Assembly (NCBI RefSeq): GCF_003054325.1
Contig: NZ_QBKU01000003.1
Span: 186,001-250,000, forward strand
Length of the DNA: 64,000 bases
Source of the DNA: Sulfitobacter mediterraneus
Lineage (GTDB): Bacteria > Pseudomonadota > Alphaproteobacteria > Rhodobacterales > Rhodobacteraceae
Direction: 5' to 3'
Of the stretch, positions 1 to 7,736 are shown in pieces (the first letter of the stretch is position 1; each line of letters starts with the position of its first letter). The notes beneath the pieces are model-generated. The model was given only the letters and a program-made list of their open reading frames with translations. It did no database searches and was not told the origin of the DNA. A program made the translations under genes and the position numbers.

Positions 1-2
1 CC

Positions 3-533
3 TCGGGCGCGATTGTATACAAGGGCGCAGAAGGTCAGGGCAAGCTGAGCGAGGATCAGTATGACCGGCTGGTGAGCGAGATGGAGAGCCACCATCAAGG
101 GGCGCGCAATGCCGGGCGTCCGATGTTGCTGGAGGGTGGTTTGGATTGGAAACCCATGGGCTTTTCCCCCTCCGACATGGAATTTCAAAAGACTAAGGAG
201 GCCGCGGCGCGGGAGATCGCGCTGGCTTATGGCGTGCCGCCGATGCTGATCGGGGTTCAGGGCGATGCGACCTATGCCAACTATCAAGAGGCGCACCGGG
301 CGTTCTACCGGCTGACGGTGCTGCCATTGGCGACGCGGGTGACGGCGGCGCTGGGGCATTGGCTGTCCGGCCTGTCGGGCGAGGCGGTAGAGGTGAAGCC
401 GGATCTGGATCAGGTGCCCGCCCTGTCTGCGGAGCGGGACGCGCAATGGGCGCGGGTGGCGCAGGCGGAGTTCCTGAGCCAAGCCGAAAAGCGCCGGATG
501 CTGGGCCTGCCTGCGGTGGTGGCCGATGAGTGA
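3..533 (+). CDS. GTA portal protein (g3), C-terminal part
   Basis: This is the C-terminal 176 residues of an HK97-type phage portal protein; the reading frame is open to the left edge, so the start is outside the window. The segment GVPPMLIG followed by the TYANYQEAHRAFYR stretch is typical of the portal family near its wing/crown region. The protein forms the dodecameric ring through which DNA enters and leaves the head. Its stop codon overlaps the start of the next gene (ATGAGTGA, 526-533). The position ahead of a prohead protease and capsid gene fits GTA g3. Only the amino-terminal truncation by the window is abnormal. Confidence 0.93.
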   Translation, partial: SGAIVYKGAEGQGKLSEDQYDRLVSEMESHHQGARNAGRPMLLEGGLDWKPMGFSPSDMEFQKTKEAAAREIALAYGVPPMLIGVQGDATYANYQEAHRAFYRLTVLPLATRVTAALGHWLSGLSGEAVEVKPDLDQVPALSAERDAQWARVAQAEFLSQAEKRRMLGLPAVVADE

Positions 534-750
534 AGTGCCGGCATATGAGCGGTTTGAATGCGCACCGGGGTTGCGGCTTCAGGCGCATGAACGGGTGAGC
601 GAGATCCATCATGACAACCTTTTGCGGCGGCTGGACCGTTTGGAGGACATGATGGAGCGGATGGAACGGCGGCTTTGGCTGACGGTCTATGGGGTGGTTG
701 CCGTGATCCTGGCGCAAGCGGTGCAGAGCTTTCTGGTGGTGACGCCTTAG
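526..750 (+). CDS. GTA g3.5-like small membrane-anchored protein
   Basis: This 74-residue protein sits between portal and prohead protease, where RcGTA has g3.5 (rcc01685). Residues 20-48 are charged and helical (a Leu/Met/Arg-rich coiled coil, RRLDRLEDMMERMERRL). They are followed by one hydrophobic segment at about 50-70, so it looks like a single-pass membrane or oligomerising protein. It overlaps the portal gene by 8 nt, which implies coupled translation. Its function is not established; a head-assembly role is a guess from position. It is conserved in place but has no enzymatic motif that I can see. Confidence 0.8.
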   Translation: MSEVPAYERFECAPGLRLQAHERVSEIHHDNLLRRLDRLEDMMERMERRLWLTVYGVVAVILAQAVQSFLVVTP

Positions 751-773
751 GCGCAAATTTCGAAGGAGCAGTC

Positions 774-1412
774 ATGGAATATGATGGAATGCGCTTTGGC
801 CTTGGGCCGGAGCATGGGGAAGATTTGCCCGGTGAGCAGGGCCGTTTGGAGCGCAAGTTTGCACGGTTTGGAAGTGCGGAGCCGGTCGAGGGCGGCGTGC
901 AGATCAGCGGATATGCAAGCCTGTTTGATGCCGCAGATCAGAGCGGGGATGTGGTGCAATCCGGCGCCTATACCCGGAGCCTGAACGGGCTGCGGGAGGC
1001 GGGGCGCAGCGTCAAAATGTTGTGGCAGCACGATCCATCCGAACCCATCGGCATTTGGGATGAGGTGCGCGAGGACGCCCGCGGTCTGTGGGTCAAGGGG
1101 CGCATTCTGGACAGCGTGGCCAAGGGCCGCGAAGCCGCGGCGTTGATCGTAGCGGGGGCGATTGATGGATTGTCGATTGGATACCGGACCGTCAAGGCCA
1201 GCAAGACGGCCAAGGGGCAACGTTTGTTGGCGGAACTGGAGCTTTGGGAGGTGTCATTGGTGACCTTTCCGATGCTGCCGAATGCGCGGGTCGGGGCGAA
1301 GGCAGAGGACAGGCAAGGCGCCGCAGACATGCGGCAGATGGCAGGGATCTTTGAAGGGGCGCGGCGTGATCTGCGCCGGATCAGGCAACGAGGGATCGAG
1401 GAAAACAAATGA
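774..1412 (+). CDS. GTA prohead protease (g4), HK97 family
   Basis: HK97-family serine protease of 212 residues that trims the capsid scaffold (delta) domain during head maturation. Visible hallmarks are GYASLFD at 46-52, the catalytic-type histidine in QHDPSE (H86), the serine in GLSIGY (S134), and LWEVSLVTFPMLP near 158-169. The start at 774 is chosen because AAGGAG lies just upstream and the protein then begins at the family's usual distance from the fold; the frame stays open further upstream but that stretch reads as the g3.5 gene. It overlaps the capsid gene by 4 nt (ATGA). Confidence 0.92.
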   Translation: MEYDGMRFGLGPEHGEDLPGEQGRLERKFARFGSAEPVEGGVQISGYASLFDAADQSGDVVQSGAYTRSLNGLREAGRSVKMLWQHDPSEPIGIWDEVREDARGLWVKGRILDSVAKGREAAALIVAGAIDGLSIGYRTVKASKTAKGQRLLAELELWEVSLVTFPMLPNARVGAKAEDRQGAADMRQMAGIFEGARRDLRRIRQRGIEENK

Positions 1413-2578
1413 GCGAGAGCAAAATGATGGGCGGCGATCTGCCCCCGGCGGAGGAAGTGCGGCAGGCCGTGAACGGGTTTGTCACGGAATTCAAAGGCTT
1501 CCAGACCGAAATCGAAACGAAACTGCAACAAACAGAAGAGCGAATGACCATGTTGGACCGCAAGATGACACTGCCTGCACGTACCCCGCTGAGCGCGGCA
1601 AATGACACCGCCGCGCCGCATCAGGTGGCCTTTCAAGCCTATCTTCGCAATGGCGATGATGACGGGCTGCGGGGGTTGGAGCTGGAGGGCAAGTCGATGT
1701 CCACGGCTGTCAATTCTGATGGGGGCTATCTGGTTGATCCGCAGACATCGGAGCGGGTACAATCGGTGTTGAACACCACGGCGTCGATCCGGGCGATTGC
1801 GGCGGTGGTGCAGGTCGAGGCGACATCTTATGATGTTTTGGTGGACCATACGGATGTGGGTGCAGGTTGGGCAACGGAGACAGATCCGACCGTTGAAACC
1901 GACACGCCGCAGATCGACCGGATCACGATTGCTCTGCATGAGCTGAGCGCCTTGCCGAAGGCCTCGCAGCGATTGCTGGATGACAGTGCCTTTGACATCG
2001 AGGGCTGGCTGTCGGGGCGGATCGCGGACAAGTTTGCGCGGGCGGAGGCCGATGCCTTTATCAACGGCGACGGGATCGACAAGCCCAAGGGGCTGATGGC
2101 GCATACAGCGGTGGACAATGTGATCTGGAGCTGGGGCAACCTTGGCTATGTGCCGACGGGCCTTGATGGGGATCTGACGGCGGAGGCGATTGTCGATCTG
2201 GTTTATGCATTGGGCGCCCAGTACCGCGCCAATGGGTCTTTTGTGATGAATTCCAAGACGGCTGGCCTGGTGCGCAAGCTCAAGGACGGTGATGGCCGGT
2301 TCATGTGGTCTGATGGTCTGGCGGCGGGGGAGCCTGCGCGGTTGATGGGCTATCCTGTTTTGGTGGCCGAGGACATGCCGGACGTGGCAAGCGATGCGAT
2401 GGCGATTGCCTTTGGTGATTTCAACGCAGGTTACACCGTGGCGGAGCGCCCGGATCTGCGCATCCTGCGCGATCCGTTCAGTGCCAAGCCGCATGTCCTG
2501 TTCTATGCGACCAAGCGGGTCGGCGGCGATGTAAGCGATTTTGCGGCCATCAAGCTGTTGAAATTTGGTCTGGCCTAA
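1409..2578 (+). CDS. GTA major capsid protein (g5), HK97 fold
   Basis: The 389-residue phage major capsid protein begins with a charged coiled-coil delta domain (about 10-60), which the g4 protease should remove. The HK97 fold follows, with the N-arm motif NSDGGYLVDPQTSERV around residues 98-113. The C-terminal P-domain region around 300-385 includes PVLVAEDMPD and FGDFNAGYTVAERPDL. It assembles the GTA head. It is coupled to the protease by an ATGA overlap. Downstream lies the longest gap in the GTA cluster (158 nt) with a strong hairpin, which could help keep capsid transcripts in excess. Confidence 0.95.
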   Translation: MSESKMMGGDLPPAEEVRQAVNGFVTEFKGFQTEIETKLQQTEERMTMLDRKMTLPARTPLSAANDTAAPHQVAFQAYLRNGDDDGLRGLELEGKSMSTAVNSDGGYLVDPQTSERVQSVLNTTASIRAIAAVVQVEATSYDVLVDHTDVGAGWATETDPTVETDTPQIDRITIALHELSALPKASQRLLDDSAFDIEGWLSGRIADKFARAEADAFINGDGIDKPKGLMAHTAVDNVIWSWGNLGYVPTGLDGDLTAEAIVDLVYALGAQYRANGSFVMNSKTAGLVRKLKDGDGRFMWSDGLAAGEPARLMGYPVLVAEDMPDVASDAMAIAFGDFNAGYTVAERPDLRILRDPFSAKPHVLFYATKRVGGDVSDFAAIKLLKFGLA

Positions 2579-2597
2579 GCCGGAACCAAAAGCGGGG

Positions 2598-2615
2598 CCG
2601 GGGCTTTTGCCCCGG
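2598..2615 (+). terminator. Hairpin after the capsid gene
   Basis: A perfect 7-bp stem (CCGGGGC / GCCCCGG) with a TTTT loop sits 19 nt after the capsid stop. No T-run follows, so it is not a classic intrinsic terminator. It may stabilise the capsid mRNA end or attenuate read-through into the tail genes. That role is inference. Confidence 0.5.
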
Positions 2616-2736
2616 TCCGGGCGCGTGACCAATGACCTGCATTGCCTAGCTGTACCCATCCGACCAAGCGATGCGGGCGGCCGCGCGTCCGGGCAACAGA
2701 TCGGTCGTGCCAATTGCGATTTTTCGGAGAGTTTCC

Positions 2737-3330
2737 ATGATGTTGATCGAAGAGACACCTGTCGCGGATGCGGCCTTGCCGGTAGAGGCCTTTAAAGCGC
2801 ATTTGCGGCTTGGCAGTGGCTTTGGTCAGGACGGGTTGCAAGATGTAGTGTTGCTATCCTTTTTGCGTGCCGCTGTGGCGGCGATAGAGACCCGCACTGG
2901 TAAGGCGTTGTTCACTCGCGGTTTTGTGTGGACGATAACCCACTGGCGCAACGATGCCGCGCAGCCGCTGCCGATCGCGCCAGTGACGGATCTGACAGAT
3001 GTGACCGTGATCGCGGGCAATGGCGCGGAGATTGCCGTGGGTCCGGCGCTGTATTGGCTGGAGGCGGACATGCATCGCCCGTGTTTGCGCAGCACGGGAA
3101 CGGCCCTGCCGGGTATTCCGGCGAGCGGGTCGGTGCGGCTGCGGTTTGATGCCGGAATGGGTGCCGGCTGGGCCGATCTTCCGGCGGATTTGCAGCAGGC
3201 GGCGCTGATGTTGGCGGCGCATTACTATGAGTATCGCAACGACACCGGGCTAAGCGAGGGATGCATGCCCTTTGGGGTCAGCAGCCTGATCGAACGGTAC
3301 AAGACCATTCGCATTGGGGCAGGGGCATGA
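2737..3330 (+). CDS. GTA head-tail connector (adaptor, g6)
   Basis: This 197-residue protein resembles gp6-like/phiE125 gp8-type head-tail connectors and occupies the g6 position. Family features include an early helix-rich domain (EAFKAHLRL at about 18-26), a central beta region with ITHWRNDAAQPLPIAPV, and a C-terminal helix with ALMLAAHYYEYRN. In GTAs this ring binds under the portal. The start at 2737 follows CGGAGA at a good distance; an in-frame upstream start at 2671 would add 22 Arg-rich residues not expected in the family. It is linked to the next gene by an ATGA overlap. Confidence 0.85.
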   Translation: MMLIEETPVADAALPVEAFKAHLRLGSGFGQDGLQDVVLLSFLRAAVAAIETRTGKALFTRGFVWTITHWRNDAAQPLPIAPVTDLTDVTVIAGNGAEIAVGPALYWLEADMHRPCLRSTGTALPGIPASGSVRLRFDAGMGAGWADLPADLQQAALMLAAHYYEYRNDTGLSEGCMPFGVSSLIERYKTIRIGAGA

Positions 3331-3665
3331 GCGTGCCGGTCTTATCCCATGCTTTGATCCTTGAGGGGCCAGAGCGGGTGAGTGATGGCGCGGGGGGCTA
3401 TGCCGAGGGCTGGATCGCGCTCGGCACCCTATGGGCGCAGATCACCGCACGCACAGGCCGGGAAACGGCGCAGGGCGGTGCGCCGGTGAGCCGGGTGTCG
3501 CACAGGATCGTGGTGCGCGGCGCGCCCTACGGCAGCCCTGAACGGCCCAAACCGCAGCAGCGTTTGCGCAACGGAGATCGGGTGTTTGTCATTCAGGCCG
3601 TGGCGGAGAGGGATGGCGCGGGCCGTTACCTCACCTGCTTTGCCGATGAGGAGGTGGTGGCATGA
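3327..3665 (+). CDS. GTA head closure / stopper protein (g7)
   Basis: A 112-residue SPP1 gp16-like head closure protein, which seals the head after DNA packaging and joins it to the tail. The family pattern is visible: an N-terminal LEGPERVSDGAGGYAEGW segment, then LGTLWAQITARTGRE, VSHRIVVRG, and a C-terminal RNGDRVFVIQAVAERD. The ATG at 3327 overlaps the g6 stop (ATGA). A longer in-frame reading from 3261 would lie wholly inside g6 and is rejected. The gene also overlaps g8 by 4 nt. Confidence 0.85.
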   Translation: MSVPVLSHALILEGPERVSDGAGGYAEGWIALGTLWAQITARTGRETAQGGAPVSRVSHRIVVRGAPYGSPERPKPQQRLRNGDRVFVIQAVAERDGAGRYLTCFADEEVVA

Positions 3666-4072
3666 GTTTTGCACTTTCCGGGCCTTTGCAGGCTGCGATC
3701 TATGACGCCTTGCGCGGTGATCCAGTGCTGACAGCGCTGGTGGGCGCTGCGGTTTATGACGCGGTGCCAGCGGGGGCATTGCCAGAGTTATACGTGCGGC
3801 TTGGCAGCGAGATGGTTGAAGATGCATCAGATTGCAGCGGTGCGGGTGCGGTGCATGTGGTGACCATTTCGGTGATCACGACGCGGCCGGGGTTTGCCGA
3901 TGCCAAGGCGGCAGCAGGCGCAGTGAGCGATGCGCTGCATGATGCGGACCTGACATTGAGCCGGGGGCGGTTGGTAAGCCTTTGGTTTGAAAAGGCCAAG
4001 GCGCACCGGATCGACGCGGTCTCGGCACGGCAGATTGATATGCGGTTTCGGGCAAGGGTCGAAGACGGCTAG
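3662..4072 (+). CDS. GTA tail terminator-like protein (g8), DUF3168
   Basis: A 136-residue DUF3168 protein in the g8 position, corresponding to the tail terminator that caps the tail tube at the head side. Recognisable features are LQAAIYDALRGDPVLTALVG at the N-terminus, then VYDAVPAGALPELYVRLG, and a mid-region VHVVTISVITTRPGFADAKA. Start and stop are well placed: it overlaps g7 by ATGA, and 44 nt separate it from the tail tube gene, which has its own ribosome binding site. No anomalies are seen. Confidence 0.85.
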   Translation: MSFALSGPLQAAIYDALRGDPVLTALVGAAVYDAVPAGALPELYVRLGSEMVEDASDCSGAGAVHVVTISVITTRPGFADAKAAAGAVSDALHDADLTLSRGRLVSLWFEKAKAHRIDAVSARQIDMRFRARVEDG

Positions 4073-4116
4073 GGCCGCACTTCGGCAAATTTACGAACAA
4101 TCACAGGAGATACGAC

Positions 4117-4542
4117 ATGGCTGTTCAAGCAGGCAAAGACCTATTGGTCAAAATCGACATGACAAGCGACGGGCAGTTCGAGACCGTTGCGGGCCTGCGG
4201 GCCACGCGGATCAGTTTCAACGCGGAAACGGTGGACGTGACCGCGCTGGATAGTGAAGGCGGCTGGCGCGAGTTGCTGGTTGGCGTGGGCGTTCGGTCTG
4301 CGGCAATCAGTGGATCAGGTGTGTTCCGCGATGCGGGCACGGATGAACGGGCGCGGCAGCTCTTCTTTGACGGGCTGACGCCGGATTTCCAGATCATCAT
4401 TCCCGATTTTGGTGTGGTTCAGGGGCCGTTTCAGGTGACGGCGCTGGAATATGCGGGGGCGCTGAATGGTGAGGCGACCTATGAGCTGAGCCTGCAATCG
4501 GCGGGCATGCTGACCTTTACCGCAGATGTGGTGGTGGTCTGA
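4117..4542 (+). CDS. GTA major tail (tube) protein (g9), TP901-1 type
   Basis: The 141-residue phage major tail tube protein is related to the TP901-1 family. The pattern GKDLLVKIDM at the start, followed by FNAETVDVTALDSEGGWREL, is characteristic of the tail tube fold. It polymerises to form the tail conduit around the tape measure. A clear ribosome binding site (CAGGAG) precedes ATG 4117, which should allow higher translation than its coupled neighbours, as expected for a multi-copy subunit. It is separated from g10 by only 2 nt. Confidence 0.9.
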   Translation: MAVQAGKDLLVKIDMTSDGQFETVAGLRATRISFNAETVDVTALDSEGGWRELLVGVGVRSAAISGSGVFRDAGTDERARQLFFDGLTPDFQIIIPDFGVVQGPFQVTALEYAGALNGEATYELSLQSAGMLTFTADVVVV

Positions 4543-4544
4543 AC

Positions 4545-4859
4545 ATGGCGAACCGTTGGCGCGGGGAAGTGGCCCTCACGGTCAATGGCCAGCGCCACCT
4601 GGCGCGACTGTCTTTGGGCGCTTTGGCGGCGTTGGAGGAGACGCTTGAGGTCGGATCGCTGGTGGCGTTGGTGGAGCGGTTCGAGACGCGGGCGTTCTCC
4701 AGCCGTGATGTGCTGGCGCTGCTCGGGGCAGGATTGCGCGGCGGGGGCGCGGAGATCAGCGATGCAGACCTGGCCGAGGCCGAGATCGAAGGCGGCCCGG
4801 TGGCGGCGGCCAAGGCTGCGGCGGAACTGCTCGCACGGGCCCTTGTGGTGCCGGAGTGA
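4545..4859 (+). CDS. GTA g10, tail assembly chaperone-like
   Basis: A 104-residue 'gene transfer agent family protein' in the g10 position, between the tail tube and the tape measure. The family core is visible as RLSLGALAALEETLEVGSL followed by ALLGAGLRGGG. Position and size match phage tail assembly chaperones, which coat the tape measure before tube polymerisation; that function is inferred from synteny. It overlaps g10.1 by GTGA at 4856-4859. In phages this gene pair often uses a programmed frameshift, but I see no obvious slippery heptamer here. Confidence 0.82.
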   Translation: MANRWRGEVALTVNGQRHLARLSLGALAALEETLEVGSLVALVERFETRAFSSRDVLALLGAGLRGGGAEISDADLAEAEIEGGPVAAAKAAAELLARALVVPE

Positions 4860-5065
4860 ACGATCCGGTGGCATGGCCTGCGTTGTTGCGGGCCGGATTG
4901 CACGAGTTGCGGTTGGCGCCGGATGTGTTCTGGAACCTGACCCCGGCGGAATTGCAGGTGATGTTGGGCAAAGCTGCACCACGCCAGCCAATGACGCGGG
5001 ACGGGTTGGACGCCTTGATGGATGCCTATCCTGACCAAGCAAAAGGAACACAGAATGGCGGATGA
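4856..5065 (+). CDS. GTA g10.1, small tail chaperone-like protein
   Basis: A 69-residue protein of the rcc01693 type, with WPALLRAGLHELRLAPDVFW and a C-terminal MTRDGLDALMDAYPD helix. It starts at GTG 4856, overlapping the g10 stop as GTGA. Its own end overlaps the tape-measure start by 11 nt. Position suggests it is the second (T-like) tail assembly chaperone. The conserved 'LTPAEL' turn resembles the DUF2376/phage_TAC family. Function is inferred from place and size, not from a catalytic motif. Confidence 0.78.
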   Translation: MNDPVAWPALLRAGLHELRLAPDVFWNLTPAELQVMLGKAAPRQPMTRDGLDALMDAYPDQAKGTQNGG

Positions 5066-5759
5066 CAACAACTTTGATCAGTTGAACGGCAAGGCGGCGG
5101 GGCTGAACGGGACATTGGCGCAGACCAGCGTATTGGTGAGCGGTTTTGACAGTGAGTTGCGACGGATGCGGGTGTCTTTGGCGGCGACGGGCAAGGATAT
5201 GGCGACGATGGAGCGCGGGCTGAGCCGGGGCTTGCGCAGGGCGTTTGACGGTGTGGTTTTGGACGGCATGAAATTGACCGATGCATTGCGCAGCGTGGCG
5301 CAGACGATGGCGCACACAGCCTATAATGCGGCGATCAAGCCGGTGACGCAGCATATTGGCGGTCTGATCTCGCAGGGGGTCGGAACGTTGGTCCAGAACG
5401 TTTTGCCGTTTGAGCAGGGTGCGCCGTTTTCGCAAGGGCGCGTGATCCCCTTTGCGAGGGGCGGCGTAGTGAGCGCGGGGCGTGTGCAAAGTGGCGGCGG
5501 CGGCGGGATTGTGGCCGGACCCACCCATTTCCCGATGCGTGGCAGCTATGGATTGATGGGCGAGGCCGGGCCCGAAGCCATCATGCCACTGGCCCGCGGG
5601 GCAGATGGCAAATTGGGCGTTCGCGGCGGCGGAGGGGGCGGCGATGTGCATGTGGTGATGAACATCACAACCCCGGATGTGCAGGGGTTCCAAAGATCAC
5701 AAAGCCAGATCGCCGCGCAGATGAGCCGCGCCCTGAACACGGGCAATCGTAACCGATAA
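5055..5759 (+). CDS. GTA tail tape measure protein (g11)
   Basis: A 234-residue lambda-1-type tape measure protein, short as in other GTAs, which have short tails. It opens with a helical region (residues 1-100), then a Gly-rich low-complexity part (RVIPFARGGVVSAGRV, a GGGGG run). The typical tape-measure end motif follows: GLMGEAGPEAIMPLARG with a further GGGGGG run. The ATG at 5055 follows AAAAGGA; the longer frame from 5022 lies inside g10.1. It sets tail length and probably leaves with the DNA. Confidence 0.88.
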   Translation: MADDNNFDQLNGKAAGLNGTLAQTSVLVSGFDSELRRMRVSLAATGKDMATMERGLSRGLRRAFDGVVLDGMKLTDALRSVAQTMAHTAYNAAIKPVTQHIGGLISQGVGTLVQNVLPFEQGAPFSQGRVIPFARGGVVSAGRVQSGGGGGIVAGPTHFPMRGSYGLMGEAGPEAIMPLARGADGKLGVRGGGGGGDVHVVMNITTPDVQGFQRSQSQIAAQMSRALNTGNRNR

Positions 5760-5773
5760 CCGGGGAGAGACAG

Positions 5774-6406
5774 ATGACATTTCACGAGATCAGATTTCCG
5801 GCCAGCCTCAGCTTTGGGTCTGTTGGCGGCCCGCAGCGGCGCACCGATGTGGTGACACTTGCGAACGGGTTTGAAGAACGCAACACGCCTTGGGCGCATT
5901 CGCGGAGGGTGTATGACGCAGGGCTTGGCATGCGGTCGATTGACGACTTGCAGGTGCTCATCGGCTTCTTTGAGGCCCGGATGGGGCAGATGCATGGGTT
6001 TCGTTGGAAGGACTGGGCGGACTATGCATCTGGCAAGGGCGCGGCGGAGGTGGCATTTGATGATCAGACCATCGGTTTTGGCGATGGGGAAACGGCGGAT
6101 TTTCAGCTGATCAAGACCTACAGGTCCGGTGCGCAAAGTTACGCGCGGCCAATCAAGAAGCCAGTTGCGGGCACGGTGCGCGTTGGGGTTGAACAGGACA
6201 GTCTGCAAGAGGGCGTGGATTATGAGGTGGATCTGGTTACGGGCATGGTGAGTTTTGTCCATCCGCCTGATCCGGGGATGGAGATCCTTGCGGGCTATGA
6301 ATTTGACGTGCCAGTGCGGTTTGATACGGACCGGATCCTGACGTCGGTGGCCAGTTTTCAGGCCGGGCAGGTGCCCAATGTGCCGGTGATCGAGGTGCGA
6401 ATCTGA
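5774..6406 (+). CDS. GTA distal tail protein (g12), DUF2460
   Basis: A 210-residue DUF2460/TIGR02217-type protein. The hallmark start is FHEIRFPASLSFGSVGGPQR, then YDAGLGMRSIDDL and GFRWKDWADYASG. In RcGTA this forms the distal tail hexamer joining tube to hub. It is preceded by GGGGAGA about 8 nt before ATG 5774. It ends in TGATG with g13 (1-nt overlap), so the two baseplate proteins are translationally coupled. Confidence 0.9.
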   Translation: MTFHEIRFPASLSFGSVGGPQRRTDVVTLANGFEERNTPWAHSRRVYDAGLGMRSIDDLQVLIGFFEARMGQMHGFRWKDWADYASGKGAAEVAFDDQTIGFGDGETADFQLIKTYRSGAQSYARPIKKPVAGTVRVGVEQDSLQEGVDYEVDLVTGMVSFVHPPDPGMEILAGYEFDVPVRFDTDRILTSVASFQAGQVPNVPVIEVRI

Positions 6407-7293
6407 TGGGCGGCGGGGAACAGGGCCTTTTGGATCACGCGGCCAGCGGGCTGACAACGCTGTGCCACGCCTGGGCGATAGAGCGGACGGACGGCAAGGT
6501 CTTTGCCTTTACCGATCATGATCTGCCTTTGGCGTTTGAGGGATTTGCCTTTCAGGCGGATGCCGGGCTGAGCGCAGGGGCGATTGCGCAAACCACAGGG
6601 TTGGCGGTGGACAACACCGAGGCCATGGGTGCGCTTAGCCATGCCTCTATCCGCGAGGATGAGATTGAGCAGGGCCGTTTTGATGGCGCGGCGGTCAAAG
6701 CGTGGTTGGTGAACTGGCAAGATACGGATCAGCGGATGCTGAAATTTTCGGGTAGTATCGGAGAGTTGCGCCGGATTGACGGGGCGTTTCGCGCCGAGTT
6801 GCGGGGATTGACCGAGGTTTTGAACCGGCCTTTGGGGCGTGTTTATCAAAAGCCCTGCACGGCAGTTCTGGGTGACAGCACATGCCGGTTTGATCTGAGC
6901 CAACCGGGGTACCGCGAGACCCGCGCGGTCGAACAGATCAACGATCGTCGCCAGCTGATCTGGGATGCATTCGAAGGTTATGGCGAGGGGTGGTTTGAAC
7001 GGGGGCGTCTTGAGGTGCTGGACGGGGCAGCGGCGGGGCTTTGGTCCGTGATCAAACATGACCGGATCAAGGACGGCAAACGCGTGATTGATCTGTGGGA
7101 ACCCTTGCGCGGGGCGCTTGGCCCCGGAGACAGGGTGCGGCTGATTGCGGGCTGTGACAAGCGCATGGAGATCTGCCGGTTGAAATTCGACAACCTGATC
7201 AATTTTCAAGGCTTTCCGGACATCCCAAGCGAAGATTGGGTGGTTGCAGTGCCAAAATCCAAAGGCGCAAACACCGGAGGATCGCGGCGATGA
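6406..7293 (+). CDS. GTA baseplate hub protein (g13), DUF2163/BR0599
   Basis: A 295-residue hub subunit with an N-terminal DUF2163 domain (about 10-165) and a phage BR0599 C-terminal domain (about 195-285). The end motif FDNLINFQGFPDIPSEDW is typical. Four cysteines (C151, C160, C250, C257) are arranged as in gpL-like tail-tip proteins and could bind a metal or Fe-S cluster; this is inference. The start overlaps g12 by TGATG and the end overlaps g14 by ATGA. It forms the trimeric centre of the tail tip. Confidence 0.9.
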   Translation: MGGGEQGLLDHAASGLTTLCHAWAIERTDGKVFAFTDHDLPLAFEGFAFQADAGLSAGAIAQTTGLAVDNTEAMGALSHASIREDEIEQGRFDGAAVKAWLVNWQDTDQRMLKFSGSIGELRRIDGAFRAELRGLTEVLNRPLGRVYQKPCTAVLGDSTCRFDLSQPGYRETRAVEQINDRRQLIWDAFEGYGEGWFERGRLEVLDGAAAGLWSVIKHDRIKDGKRVIDLWEPLRGALGPGDRVRLIAGCDKRMEICRLKFDNLINFQGFPDIPSEDWVVAVPKSKGANTGGSRR

Positions 7294-7736
7294 CGGTGCA
7301 GGGCGATCAGGTGGTGGAGGCCGCCCTTGGATGGATCGGTACCCCATACGTGCATCAGGCAGGCCGCAAGGGCGCGGGCTGTGATTGTCTGGGGCTGATC
7401 CGGGGCATCTGGCGCGAGAGGTTTGGCAATGAGCCGGAGGCGGTGCCTGCCTATTCGATGGATTGGTCCGAGCCGCAGGGTGAAGAACAGCTTTGGGCCG
7501 CCGCGCTGCTGCATTTGCGGGCCAAGGGTGTGGCTGACGAAGCGCGAGGGGATGTTGTGTTGTTTCGGATGCGGCAGGGCGCCGTGGCTAAACATCTTGG
7601 GGTGCAGTCGCGCGTTGGTGCAGACGCTCGGTTTATTCATGCCTATGCGCGGCATGGGGTGACCGAAAGCCCGCTGTCCGGCCCATGGCGCAGGCGCATT
7701 GTTGCGCGTTTTGAATTTCCACAAGGAGCCCTGTGA
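7290..7736 (+). CDS. GTA cell-wall peptidase (g14), NlpC/P60
   Basis: A 148-residue NlpC/P60-fold cysteine peptidase, TIGR02219-like. The catalytic cysteine is in GCDCLGL (C33), with histidines in AKHLGV (H102) and FIHAY (H117) as candidate partners. In GTAs it is carried at the tail tip to cut peptidoglycan of the recipient during DNA entry. The start at 7290 has GGAGG 9 nt upstream and overlaps the g13 stop by ATGA; an upstream in-frame start at 7236 is within g13. The end overlaps g15 by TGATG. Confidence 0.9.
   Translation: MTVQGDQVVEAALGWIGTPYVHQAGRKGAGCDCLGLIRGIWRERFGNEPEAVPAYSMDWSEPQGEEQLWAAALLHLRAKGVADEARGDVVLFRMRQGAVAKHLGVQSRVGADARFIHAYARHGVTESPLSGPWRRRIVARFEFPQGAL

Noticed and set aside
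968..2758. 596-codon open frame on the minus strand over the protease and capsid genes
   Set aside because: It lies antisense to clearly recognised GTA genes, has no known domain and an Arg/Pro/His-rich composition typical of shadow frames in GC-rich DNA.
4545..5065. Programmed frameshift between g10 and g10.1
   Set aside because: The genes overlap as GTGA and each has its own start; I found no convincing slippery heptamer.
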